Assembly (NCBI RefSeq): GCF_003573695.1
Contig: NC_039364.1
Coordinates: 234,601,656-234,665,655, forward strand
Source of the DNA: Papaver somniferum
Taxonomy: Eukaryota; Streptophyta; Magnoliopsida; Ranunculales; Papaveraceae
DNA: 64,000 nucleotides
Direction: 5' to 3'
Each line of letters begins with the position of its first letter. Positions within the stretch are counted from its first letter, which is position 1. Below are positions 33,152 to 44,249 of this stretch, piece by piece. The notes beneath the pieces were generated by a model. It saw only the letters and a list, made by a program, of their open reading frames with translations, made no database searches and had not been told where the DNA came from. The position numbers and the translations under genes are program-made.

Positions 33152-33943
33152 ATGAAATACACTGAGAGGCGCCATCACAGTCACTCATGTAAGCTACACA
33201 TGACAAACCACCAAGAAAGCCCGTACATATGCGATGGTTGCAATCAAATAGGTTTAGGCTTAAGCTTTAGTTGCGAACGATGCAGCTACGACCTTCACCC
33301 GGACTGTATCTCGGCAAGCTCTTCAATGCGCCATCCATATTACAAAACATCTAACTTCAAGTTCCACGATCGTCCACCTGGAGTACGTGAACGCTTTTGT
33401 GATGGCTGTGGCGGAGATATAAAAGGCTTTTCTTACCACTGTGACCGGTCCTGTCGTGATTTGCATCCATGTTGCAGCAAATTACCGAGTCAGATTGAAC
33501 ATGAAGGTGTAAAATTACTTCTTCAGGAGAAGTTGGCTTCAAAATGTTCATGGTGTGGAAAAAGAAGATTATGGGACCAAGTTACTGGTTGGTCTTACGT
33601 TTCTACTTGTGACAGCTTTCAGTTTCATGTAAACTGTGTTAAGGAAATGCTTGTCAAGTTTTGGGAGAGTCGTCACTTCAATTGTGTTAATGCTGCCAGA
33701 ATTGAGTTTGGGGATAATGGCCGTGATAACTGTGATGATGGGCGCAAGAAGAGTTTGGCAATGGAGCATAGTGTTGTAGGAAATAGAGAACGTCGCATGG
33801 TTATTTCTACGCGGATACAAGATAAGGTCCAGAAATATTGGAGGATAGCAAGATTGGTAATGAGAATGATCGCGTCCACAATTTTAGGTGATCCAACATC
33901 TGCAACTGCTTGGCTCATTGAGTCTCTTGTTTCATCAGCTTGA
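33152..33943 (+). CDS. Cysteine/histidine-rich DC1 domain protein
   Basis: 263 aa from ATG 33152 to TGA 33943 in one coding exon. It has three C1-like (DC1) zinc-binding units: HHSHSCKLH...CDGCNQIG...CERCSYDLHPDC, FKFHDRPPG...CDGCGGDIKG...CDRSCRDLHPCC, and a diverged third with CSWCGKR...HVNC. The family binds zinc, sometimes with lipid or protein partners, and several members act in defence or hormone signalling. The exact role here is unknown. A hydrophobic tail (about residues 230-263) with GDPTSATAWLIESL is typical of the family C-terminus. No damage was seen. Confidence 0.9.
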   Translation: MKYTERRHHSHSCKLHMTNHQESPYICDGCNQIGLGLSFSCERCSYDLHPDCISASSSMRHPYYKTSNFKFHDRPPGVRERFCDGCGGDIKGFSYHCDRSCRDLHPCCSKLPSQIEHEGVKLLLQEKLASKCSWCGKRRLWDQVTGWSYVSTCDSFQFHVNCVKEMLVKFWESRHFNCVNAARIEFGDNGRDNCDDGRKKSLAMEHSVVGNRERRMVISTRIQDKVQKYWRIARLVMRMIASTILGDPTSATAWLIESLVSSA

Positions 33944-34595
33944 ACCCCAGCTTGACGAGGACAGATACATAAAAAGCTTCAGTTGTCATATTGTTGTGTT
34001 TGTTAAGTAGGGAGCCTCTAGTGGCACATAGCGGTGGAATGGTCAGCTCATCGGTTCATTTTTTTTCACTGCGGTCGTGACCGTTCACCCCTTTCTGGTT
34101 TGTAATTATTATTATTTTTTTTTGAAGCATTTGTAATATTTATTAGCCATTTTGTTGTTTTAATCAGATGCGGGATTTTGTGATTTTAAGGATGATTTAC
34201 ATATATGTCTACCCATTGTGAATGAAAAAGGAATAATAATTTCTCTTTTCCCCAATTTGAACTCCCATATTTGATAAATTGGCTACCAATTGTTTTAGGT
34301 AAACCAAAATTCATATAAAATATATTACGTTATTTTTTGTTTTAGTAATCGATCATATCGGCACTGATATTTAGTTAACCCCTAAGCAAACTGATACCCT
34401 GACGTTGTAAAGTCTTCCTATCTCTCTCCTTTTAAACGCGGCAGGAAAAAATAAAATAATAAGTCAAAATGTCGCAAAACAAAGAAACAGAGACGTTGTC
34501 AACAATTTCATAGGATTATTTTGGATTTATTTGGAACATTTCCCCTCAACTTCCTCTCGTCAGTGATTCATTTTCTTCTTTTTGTAAATTCCTAC
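33944..34595. other. 3' flank of the DC1 gene, no gene seen
   Basis: AT-rich sequence up to the left LTR of the Tat element. The five bases CCTAC at 34591-34595 are the left target duplication. Confidence 0.5.
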
Positions 34596-35539
34596 TGTGA
34601 ACAGGTAAATCACGAAGGCATCTATATGTTCACAAACAATGTTCGCAGTCTATATACATACTCGCATTGATGAGACAATTGCATTAATTTCTTGGCTCAA
34701 AACCTTCGGGTTTATCATAGCCTCATCTAATGTCATCACCAGAGGCGTTCACATAGAGGAAGATAAAGAAAACGAAGTATAAAAGTAAAACTCGTGGAGT
34801 ATCAAATGAATGTAAAGTGCTGAAATGTAAATAAGACTGGGATTTATGTGGTTCAGCACTAAGGCCTACATCCACGGGGTTGTCGTTTCATTATGCATTG
34901 ATGATTACAGAGGTAGTCGAATGACTTTGGAGTTTACACAGGTCTGTGAATTGTAAAAGGTAAACTTACACTCACAATCCTTCTCTCTCTCCCTTTTCCC
35001 TCTCTCTTTTCTGATCCCCTCTCTCTTGGTGGAGAGGGGGTATTTATAGGGTTAGAGTGTGGGACCCGTTTCTGAGGGCCGTTGGAACCTTATCTTCTTG
35101 TGCTTTGTGTCCATCACGCGGAGGTCTTCTTTCATTGCTTGATCAGGCAGAGTCGTCCTCGTTCGTTCCACGGGTTGATCGACACGTACACTGCTCAGAG
35201 TGTTTAATGCGGGTAGTTGAGACGCATGCTTGTGTCAGACAAGTGTCTTTTTCCCCTTTCACGTCCATGTCAGTCAACCTTCTCTTCACCGTTGATCTTG
35301 GCTTGTTTTGGGGATGAGATAAAGTAACTTTTCGGGAGTTATTTGGTGCTCCGCAGTACATCGTGTTTTTGGTATATCTTTTAACTTCTGCCCTTGGATT
35401 TGTTCGGGCAAAGATCCGACGTCGACAGGATGGGCTTCTTGGCTGTGGGCGTGTGTCATCATGTTTTGATGACTTGGTCCGCATGCTCTCCACGTGTCTT
35501 CCCACATACACGTGTTTAATGATGAAATATGTACACACA
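34596..35539 (-). repeat. 3' LTR of the Tat element (944 bp)
   Basis: Matches 57982-58938 along its whole length, with scattered substitutions and a small indel in the CT-rich tract near 34985-35020. Confidence 0.92.
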
Positions 35540-35556
35540 ATTTGCCCCTTTTCTTC
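35540..35556 (-). other. Polypurine tract of the Tat element
   Basis: On the minus strand GAAGAAAAGGGGCAAAT directly precedes the TGTGTGTAC start of the 3' LTR. This primes plus-strand DNA synthesis. Confidence 0.8.
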
Positions 35557-36264
35557 GGGCTTGAGTGTTTAGTGGGAGCATTGAAGAAAACAGACATTAC
35601 ATATTCCTCCTCTCTCCTAATAACTTCTCCTAGATACTTGGGCACGTTTCTTACTCGTACATTAACTGCTCATTTAATGGGCACGTTTCCCATTCCTCCA
35701 TTAACTTCCTTCTCTTTCTTTCGAGTATATTAAGGAGAGGAGAGAAAATTAATTTCATTCTTCTTGAAAATTAATTTCATTCTCCCTGTCAGACTTCATC
35801 CTTTGTTCTTCAACCATTAAATTCTCTCTGCCCTAACATTAATCACGCTCGTTTCTTCTTTGTTTCTGGTTTGTTCTCTCATTTGTCTTATTTTTGGATT
35901 TTGCTTGTGGTGGTAAGGTTTCTTTTCTTCGTTCATGTTGTTTTAAGTTTTGTGTTGATTGTGTTGATTGTAAATTTCCTGCTGCTGTCGTACCTTGTTT
36001 GTGATGAAGAACATCTTTTGATGCATGTATGCTAGTTTGCCCCTGTTCTTCTTCTCAAGTCGAGGAGGCCATTGTTTCAATTATATTGATTGAACTGTTA
36101 AGTTTAGGATTTTAGGGTTTTAGGTTATACATGCATGTATGCATGTATGCTAGTTTTAGGGTTTCTGGGCTATGTTGAGATGAACTGTTAATTTTGTGGT
36201 TTTTTTATCTTTGGTGATGCCCTCGTGTGTGCTTCTAACTTGTTTTTTCTACCTCCTCGCAGCC

Positions 36265-39200
36265 ATGTCTGACCGTCCGCGGCTTCCTTATCAAACTCCG
36301 GCTTCCAGTCTGCCGAGATCCCCTCCGCGTAGAGAGTCTAATACATCTCCACATGGGGGAGATCTCTCTAAATTGTCGCAAATGGATCCCCGCGGTAGTA
36401 AAGTTTCGCCTTCTTCTGGGACGAAGGCCTCTCCTCCTAAGAAAGGGGATCCATCGAAGGGTCCTTCCGGGTTTCGATACGCTGCCATCCGTGCTCCTTC
36501 TCGTCCTCGTGATGACTCCAGGTGTACGCAGACACCTCCTCGTGATGGCGCCTTCGATATTCCCCCTCTTCGTTTTATAGTGCCCGTGCAGAACCCTCTG
36601 CCGCCGCCTCCAATACTTTCTTTTAAAGGGAAGAACTCCAAAGGTGGTGCGTCGAGAGCTGAATCATCTAAAAATCCTTCTTTCAAAAGAAAAGCTTCCG
36701 AAGCTTTTGTTGGTTCGTCCGATCCCGCGGAAGAAGAGGAGGCTGCCCCGGTGATACGCAGCGTTTCGGTTAGCAAGAAGAAAGTCACGTTTAAGCACAT
36801 TGACCTTGAAGTTTTCAAGGAAAAACATGAGCTTCAGGCCTTCGAGGTTCGTTTCTATGCCCCTGAGGATAATATTACTTACGAGCTCATCTCGAAGTAT
36901 CAGTTTGCTGAGTTTCACCTGTTGACTACGGTTGGAGCCTTCGAGGCGGGTCTTATGCTGCCGTTGTATAGGTCTGGTGATTCCTTTTATTATAACATGA
37001 TGGCTGGTCGAGAAGGCTCGTCCACCAATACTCATAGTCGTTCTGTGTCGCAATTGTCGGGGAACTATCTCCGTGCACTGAGGGAATGCTATATGCGGAG
37101 TAAGGGGGAGACGACGATGACATGTTACGTTCCATATCCCGCTGAGAGGGAGTGGTATACTCCTGAAAACTTCAACAGCTCCTTTGGGGATTATGTCAAT
37201 AGTAGGAACCGTAAACCGTGGAGCGTTAGTCTTCGTAACCTCGCTGCTCCTCGGGGCGAAATTCGTCTCTTAAGTGAGGTGAGTGATGCCGAACTTAAAT
37301 ACGTTCCAGGCACCGAGGGGTCGTCTCAGCGGAAAATTTTTCCTGCTCGTGAAAGGATCAAGCGTGACCATGATTATGAGTGGCATGCCATTGTCATTGA
37401 AATTGTTGGTCCTTGGGCGTACGGTTGGATTCCCGGTCCGCGAGGTTGGCGTCCTTCTGAGAGTAGCAGGCCTCGTGATTCTCCTCCTGCTCGTTATGGA
37501 GATTTCTGTCCCTGGCGTTTAAATTTCGAGGGCATGAACTTTCCTTATGCTCTCGACGTTGTTGATGGAGACGAGGAAGAGGGTTCTGGTGTTATACTTC
37601 CACCGAAGAGTGCCGCTACTACCAAGGTATGGTTATTACAGATTCTGGCCGCGCCCCTCCTTTTTTGAAAATCAAACTGTGTATGAGGAAATAACTCTTT
37701 TTGTGGGACGTGTATTGGTTTGCAGGTGTCGAAAAAGAAAAAGATTGGGCCCAAGCAGTCTTCTACCATCGTAACGGGTGAGGATGAGGTTCATGAAGAA
37801 GTTACCAGTCCGGTGATCGAAGAGTTTGCCGAGGATGAGGAAATGTCTGATGGGGAAGAACGCACCGATACTTCCCATCCTGTTATGGAGGAAGAGGTTG
37901 GTGCGGGTTGTGATGGTGTTGATGGGGGAAATAGTACCGTGGTGGCCGAGGGAGGTGTTACCGCAGAAATGTCTGATCCTGCTGGTAATAACCCTGGTGA
38001 TCCGGAATTTATCGGAGGAGGTGAGGCTGCGGAAACTCTCCCCACCATTTCTCAAGGGTTCTTCTTTGACAGGATATATTCCGCAAGGGAACTCTTTGAT
38101 GATGCCCTCGGTTTTCCCAAAGATTTTTCTTTACTTTCCCCCAATGATAATTGGGACGTGCTCGGGGATTTTGGTAAGGAAAATGTTGTTGTTCAGATTG
38201 AGGGTGCGGATGATCCTACTGCCCGTGGTGGTGCCGAGACTTGTGCTGATGGGGAGATGACAGCAAATGGGAAGTCTGTGGTTGACTCACCTTCCGAGGA
38301 TTTCCCTCACTCGCTGATGTTTGAGGGTGAAGATGTCATAATGGATTGGATCAAGAAAAAGAGTCTGTTGTTTGTTCCTCATCCTGCCCTGGTGGTTGCT
38401 GGCGAGAAAGATTCTGATGCTTATACTCGTCGGATGATGGAGCTATCTTCCGAGGCGCGTGTTGCCGAGATGTGGGGGAAAAGTTTGAGTGTTCCCGAGG
38501 CTACCATCGTAGCGGACCCTCCATCCTCTGTTGCTGAAATGATGGCCATATCCAATGGGTACCAATATGGTTTTCCCCGACAGCGTGTCTTGGAGGTAAG
38601 TCCTCGTACATATTTCTTCGTTACACTCGAATCCTTCGGTGTAATAATGTTTGCCGTTTGATGTGTAGATGATGAGGAGTGAGCATTGTAACCATATGCT
38701 GTATCAATTCTTTAAAGCGAAGTCTTTGAAGCTGGAGGCTAAGCTTCGTCACAGGGAAAAGGCATTATCTGCGGCTGAGATGGAGATAGAAGAACTGAAG
38801 AATAGCCTTAAAGAGAAAGAAAGGCTGGGTGAGGCAGAGGCTGGTCTTCGTTTAGAGCTTGCCACCGTTCGCGCTGAGTTAGAGCAAACTCGTGGAAAAG
38901 TTTCAGCTTTCACAGGTTTAGTTCTTCTCCATCTTTTATCCCTCGTAATTCCTTTCTACTACTTTGTTTTTCTGTCTGAGTCTCTGATGAGTGCTAAAAA
39001 GTGCATATTTCTATATATTTTTCTTGGCATTTAACTCATCTTTTGTGCATTAATTCTATATTTTATCCCATATTCTGTGTTTTCGTTGTTTTCAAGAATA
39101 AATACTTTTCTTAATTAATTTTGCATTTTTAGGTACTAAATAAAGCCTGGTTAACTCACGGAGCGAAAAGAGCAAAGGAACGACAAAGACTCTCGCTAGG

Positions 39201-41947
39201 AGAAAGGGAAGAATGATGTTTGCAAGATCCGGATCAACTAGAAGTGGGCTTGAAGAGGAAGAATTGTTCTTAAAGAAGATATGGGCTTGGCATACCCAAG
39301 ACCCAAAACCCTCACCCAAATCCATTTCCTATATCCATACCCGTTTCCCTTTCTAGCCGTCAGATTGGATCATCTCAGCATCCTACGGTCGCAGCATCGC
39401 CGTACATCAAAGTCTGAAACTCCTGTCTAACACTACAGCACCTAACTCCATCTGGAGCCGTCAGCTTCGTTGTATCACTTAATCCAACGGTCGCTCAGAG
39501 CCTTCTTCTATCTTGTCGTCCGATTCATTTCATCATCTCATCATCCTACCGCTGAGCTTCGCAAATCATCAAAATGGATGCGCCCGCTCAACACTTAAGC
39601 ATCAAACCCATCGACCCAAAACAAACACCCACTCTTTTCTTCCCCAAATACACTTCCCCCAAATTTCTCTTCTTCCCCCGACCATGGCAGACACTGCCAT
39701 GTCTGCTCCGCCGTCTCCATCTCCACCACCACCATCACCTACCTCTTCCCTAGTCGTGTCTGTCTTGTTCTTAGCATTGATTTTTGATGCTACCAAGAAG
39801 ACAAACATAACCAGGGTTTCATCACAGTGAAGAGAAGACAAAATTTGGGAGAAATTCGAGTAGAGGATTAGCAGAGGAGGATAAGTACAAGCATGGGTCG
39901 AGTCTATTTGCATCAGAGGGTGAGTTAATTTTATTTATTCTCGAAACCCTAATCCTGCTGATTTGGGGATTTTTAAATTAGGGTTTGTAGAAATTTAGGG
40001 TTTTGTAAAAGCTATAAATAGGAAACGATGTAGAATGTTAAAATGGGTTCTTGGTTAGCCGAGATACCCCCTAATTGGGTTAATTTAATTCTCAATGTCA
40101 ATTTGATTTCACTGTTAATTTTTAGGGTTCTTCATTTGCAATTTTCATTCACTGTTTAGTTGTTTAAATGCAATGTTATTTCACATGATCCTGTTTTGAA
40201 ATATGTTCTAAATCACTGGTGCTAAGGTTGAGATGAAATTTAATTCCTGTTAGGTGGTAAAATATTAGGAAGGAATTCATGTAGTGATCAGTTGCCTAGG
40301 GAAGTGATGAACTTAGTATGTAATATCACCTGTGATTGAGTGTGCCTTAAACAGACACTCAATGCTAGGGGTGATTGAGTAACTTAGCTCATTAACTTTC
40401 CACAAATGCATACCCTGGACTAAGGAAGGCATGAACCTCCCCCTTTTTCCATTAGGGACAAGAATATGAACTAGAAATTCCTACTATCTAGCTAAGTATA
40501 AGATGGATTCAAGACCTTAGTGTTTTACTTCTTTGTCACTGTTTTACTTAGAGAACTCACTGCTCATTTCTCACTGCCTTAGGCTCATTTCCTTTGATTC
40601 TTTGCCACTGTCAATCTTTGCATCTTTGGCTCACTGCCACTGTCACTTACTGTCACTGCTTAGCTTAGGAAACTTCAACTACACACACAAGTCCTTGTGG
40701 ATCGACCCGTATTTGCACATTAGCTTCAATCGACACCGTGCACTTGCGGTATTAGTTTGTAGGTCTTTTTAGAAACCTACCAGTCTCCCCACCCTATCTT
40801 CAGTGGGTGGAGTCCCCGAGCTGATATGGCTTCGGAATGAAAGGGCACGGCAAAAATCTCGTATCAAAGAGTTGGTCGAAAAAATTAAGAGCGAAGCCAA
40901 AAAGTGGGACGCTCGGGCTGAGGGAAGGCGCGCAAGGCATGTCCAGATGGTTGATATGCAGAATCTGTATAACCATGACCGTATTTTTTTCAATGGTACG
41001 CTGCTGTGGACACGTGAGAATCTGCGGGAATCCCGTGAGCGTACTTCGTTGTTAGAGGCTAGAATACATCTTCTGGAAGAGGAATTACGAAAGGCTCGCT
41101 CCCTTCCTTTTCCGGGAATTAAGGAGAGTATGTTGTGTCTTGACAGGGAAAGGGACGATGCCAGAGCCGAGGTTGGGGCTCTCAGCAAAGCCCTTGATGC
41201 GTCTTGCGCTGAAATAGCCCGCCAGGCTGAGTCTGAGAGAAATCTCGAAGTATGTATGTACATACTTAGCAAAGGGGTAACAGAGATAAACAACGAAGTC
41301 AACCACCTTCGTTACATGGATTCAATGAAGTAGGTAGAATTAGATACAAGTCAATTTACTCTCACCAACCTTCAACTAGATTATAAGAAATTATCCGAGG
41401 AATATGACTATCTTGATGAAGCGCGAGATGCGGTTGTTAATGAGTATGAAGAGGCTTAGGCTTATGTCGTAGGTATAACCTTATTTCGTTGAGTGTGATT
41501 GTGTCTTTTCTGTGCTAACTCCCTTGTGTTGTTTTTTCAGAGCTCGAGGGACAACTCCGTGCTGCAAATGAAAATTTTGAAAAGGCTCAATCTTCCTTAG
41601 CGCAGCAGGAATGACAGACTAATTATTTTAAGAGTCTGGCGGCATCCCGCGAGGAGGCCGTTGGTGTTGTTTCTAAAGAAGTGAATCGTCTATCCTCGTT
41701 GGTATCTCAAGCCCAACAATGGACGATAGTTATTATGCATAAGGCTCGGTGTCAATTGGCGGAGGAGACAAACAAGATGCTGGAGAAGACTGAGCTTGGC
41801 CTTAATACCGAGCATGGCCTCGTCAAGAGCTATCCGCATCGTCCTATACCTGCCTCCTTGCCTGGCTCCCCGGGACCCTCTTCTGGTGGGAGCGTTCCTT
41901 CAACTCTTCGGAACAACCCTGCTGATGGGGCGGCATCTTCCAAGTAG
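36265..41947 (+). pseudogene. Spliced antisense extra gene (aORF) of the Tat element
   Basis: It lies between integrase and the 3' LTR, opposite to gag-pol. Exons with GT-AG borders and matching phase: 36265-37626, 37726-38595, 38669-38915, 40804-41472, 41541-41947. ATG 36265 (MSDRPRLPYQT) follows a CTCGCAG acceptor, implying a 5' UTR intron. The protein has a Ser/Pro-rich basic start, a globular middle with FEVRFYAPEDN and YVPYPAEREWYTPENF, an acidic region, and a C-terminal coiled coil (exons 3-5). In-frame stops TAG 41331, TAG 41457 and a TGA in exon 5 break the tail. The third intron carries a solo LTR. Extra antisense ORFs are known in Tat elements, but their function is not. Confidence 0.72.
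38985..40782 (+). mobile_element. Solo LTR of an Athila-like family
   Basis: Runs from TGATGAGTGC to ...CTACCA with the perfect 5-bp duplication GTCTC at 38980-38984 and 40783-40787. It shares much sequence with the LTR at 44204 (for example TTTAACTCATCTTTTGTGCA) but is clearly a different subfamily. It sits inside an intron of the antisense gene. Removing it restores an intron of under 100 bp. Confidence 0.9.
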
Positions 41948-42590
41948 AAACCACGACATTAGCCTTCAGTTACATTTTGCTAGTATTTTGTAAAAATAAT
42001 GTTTTTGATGTGTGTTTTTCCTTGAATTGGCCTCGCCGCTTTTTGTAACCAACCTTTATGAAATGGATCCTTCTTTTGATATACCTGCAATGTCAGTTTG
42101 TTTTTTATTTTAAGCATTATGAGGAAGGACATTAAAAACAAAAGAAGAATGTTTTAAGTGTTTGGGTGCGATACCGAAGGGAGGTACCTTCGTGATCGTC
42201 TTGAGACCTGTCACCCCGCTGGCGAACCCTGGGCCAGAGGATTCCCAGACGGTGGGGCCGAGGAAACGTTCTAGGATATGGGGTTAAAATATTTACATAC
42301 ACCCATTCCGTCGACCCGTTGCCTTAAGATTGGTTGGGTATCTCTTTCTGCTGGGTGCCTTCCTCCTGGTCTTACACTCATGGACACTGATGGGGGAGCC
42401 CTGAGAGATTGTAGATTAACTACTTTCCCCAATATTATTGATAAGTTTTGTTTACTTGAAGGTTTCAGAAAGCTTGTTTGATTGATAGGTTGAGGCCTGC
42501 TACTCCTTGTCCAGAGATAGAAACATGTAGAGCGGTTACGCTGCCTTCTTCTTCGGGTATTCTTCACGCAGATGCAAAGCTGCGTTGCTC

Positions 42591-44249
42591 CTATGGGTAG
42601 TACCGTTTGAGCCACTTAGCATTCCAAGGATGCCGGAGGACCTCGCCTTTCAGATTGCGAAGATAGTAGGAACCGTTTCCCGCAATGTCGTGTATTATAA
42701 AAGGTCCTCCCCATGTAGGTGCTAACTTTCCCCATTTCTTTTCTCGTTGATACCGTGGGATTGTTCTCAGCACATACTTCCCCTGTACAAAATTTCGAAG
42801 CTTTACCTTTTTGTTGTACTCCCTTGCTAGTCTTCGTTGATAATTTTCCATCTTCTGCAATGCTGCTTCCCTTCTTCCTTCCAGGTCGTCCAATCTCTCT
42901 AACATCATGTCTGTTGTGAGATTTTTCTCCCATGCTTCGGTCTTTGTGGTTGGCATGAGTATCTCTGTTGGGATGACTGCTTCAGCTCCATAAGTGAGGA
43001 GAAACGGGGATTCCCCAGTGGCAGATCTTCGTGTTGTCCTGTATGCCCATAACACATTGTGCAACTGTTCACACCATCGCCCCTTATGTTCGTCTAATTG
43101 CTTTTTGAGGATAAGGGCGAGGTTCTTGTTAGTGGATTCCGCTTGTCCGTTGCTTTGAGGGTATATGGTGGTGGATTTGTTCTTCCTTATTTTGAAAGTA
43201 TCGAAAAACATGTCTATATTTTTCCCCTGTAATTGCTTACCATTATCGGAAACGATTTCCGCTGGTATGCCGAACCTGCAAATGATATTCTGGAATATGA
43301 AAGTAAACACATCCATGTCTCTGATCCTGGCTAAGGATTTAGCTTCCACCCATTTACTGAAGTAGTCCGTGGCTACTATCAAAAATCGTCTTTTCCCTGA
43401 TCCTTCGACGAAAGGCCCGACGATATCTATGCCCCATTTTGCAAATGGCCACGGGCTATCTACAGAATTTAACGTTGTTGCTAGCGCGTGTATCTTTTTG
43501 GAGAAATGCTGACATTCTTCACATCGTCGGGACATTCTTGCGGCATCCTGTATCATTGTGGGCATGTAATATCCTTGCATTTTTGCTTTGTCGGCTAGTG
43601 ATCTCATGCCGCTATGATTTCCTGCGTCACCATAATGGATGTCGTTTAGAATTCGATGCCCCTCTTTCCTGGACAAGCAACATAGTAATGGTCCGAGGAA
43701 GGATTTCTTGTACAGGACCCCATCCCGAAGATCATATCTTCCTACTTTGGAGAGTATTTTCCTGGCTTGTTTATGATCCACGGGTAAGGTTCCTTCTTCG
43801 AGAAACGCATGGATCACCATTCTCCAATCATCTTCGTTGCTTAAATATTTGTCTTGATTTGCTCTTGGCAGGATTTCTTCGTCAAAATCGTTATGGATGT
43901 CTTCTCCTACCTGGTCTTCTATATTTTCTTTCACTGTATCTTGATTAGTAGCGAAGGAGAATTGTGATGCAATCGAAGGCTCGTATACCCTTGTTATTTT
44001 AATAGCTTCGACGCTTTTGTCCTTCAGCATGAATGATATATATGCTAGGGCATCCGCGTGCCTGAGATCCCTTCTGCATAAGTGCCGGAACTTGATGTTT
44101 GGAATTTGTGATGCCAATGTTTGGACCAAGGACATGTAGGCTGAGAGGGTGTCGTCGTACACATTGTACTCGAGCCCTATTTGCCGTATGACAAGCTGCG
44201 AATTGATGAGTGCCAAATATTGTATATATTTATCCCTTTTTGTTGGCAT
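42591..44249 (-). CDS. Tat integrase (3' part of pol)
   Basis: Continues the pol frame interrupted by the Athila-like insertion and ends at a natural stop at 42591. It begins with the end of the second RNase H (SQLVIRQ), then a zinc-binding region (CEECQHF), then the core with WGIDIVGPF, VSDNGKQ and GQAESTNK supplying the D-D-E residues, and a C-terminal region ending KRYYP. The integrase part has no stops or frameshifts. Confidence 0.9.
   Translation of the reverse strand: MPTKRDKYIQYLALINSQLVIRQIGLEYNVYDDTLSAYMSLVQTLASQIPNIKFRHLCRRDLRHADALAYISFMLKDKSVEAIKITRVYEPSIASQFSFATNQDTVKENIEDQVGEDIHNDFDEEILPRANQDKYLSNEDDWRMVIHAFLEEGTLPVDHKQARKILSKVGRYDLRDGVLYKKSFLGPLLCCLSRKEGHRILNDIHYGDAGNHSGMRSLADKAKMQGYYMPTMIQDAARMSRRCEECQHFSKKIHALATTLNSVDSPWPFAKWGIDIVGPFVEGSGKRRFLIVATDYFSKWVEAKSLARIRDMDVFTFIFQNIICRFGIPAEIVSDNGKQLQGKNIDMFFDTFKIRKNKSTTIYPQSNGQAESTNKNLALILKKQLDEHKGRWCEQLHNVLWAYRTTRRSATGESPFLLTYGAEAVIPTEILMPTTKTEAWEKNLTTDMMLERLDDLEGRREAALQKMENYQRRLAREYNKKVKLRNFVQGKYVLRTIPRYQREKKWGKLAPTWGGPFIIHDIAGNGSYYLRNLKGEVLRHPWNAKWLKRYYP

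Noticed and set aside
35057..35733. ORFs in the left Tat LTR (also at 58457-58987)
   Set aside because: They are the same chance frames in both LTR copies. They differ by LTR mutations and have no known domain.
36291..37135. Long minus-strand ORFs opposite the Tat extra gene
   Set aside because: They are shadows of the spliced plus-strand frame, with no motif of their own.
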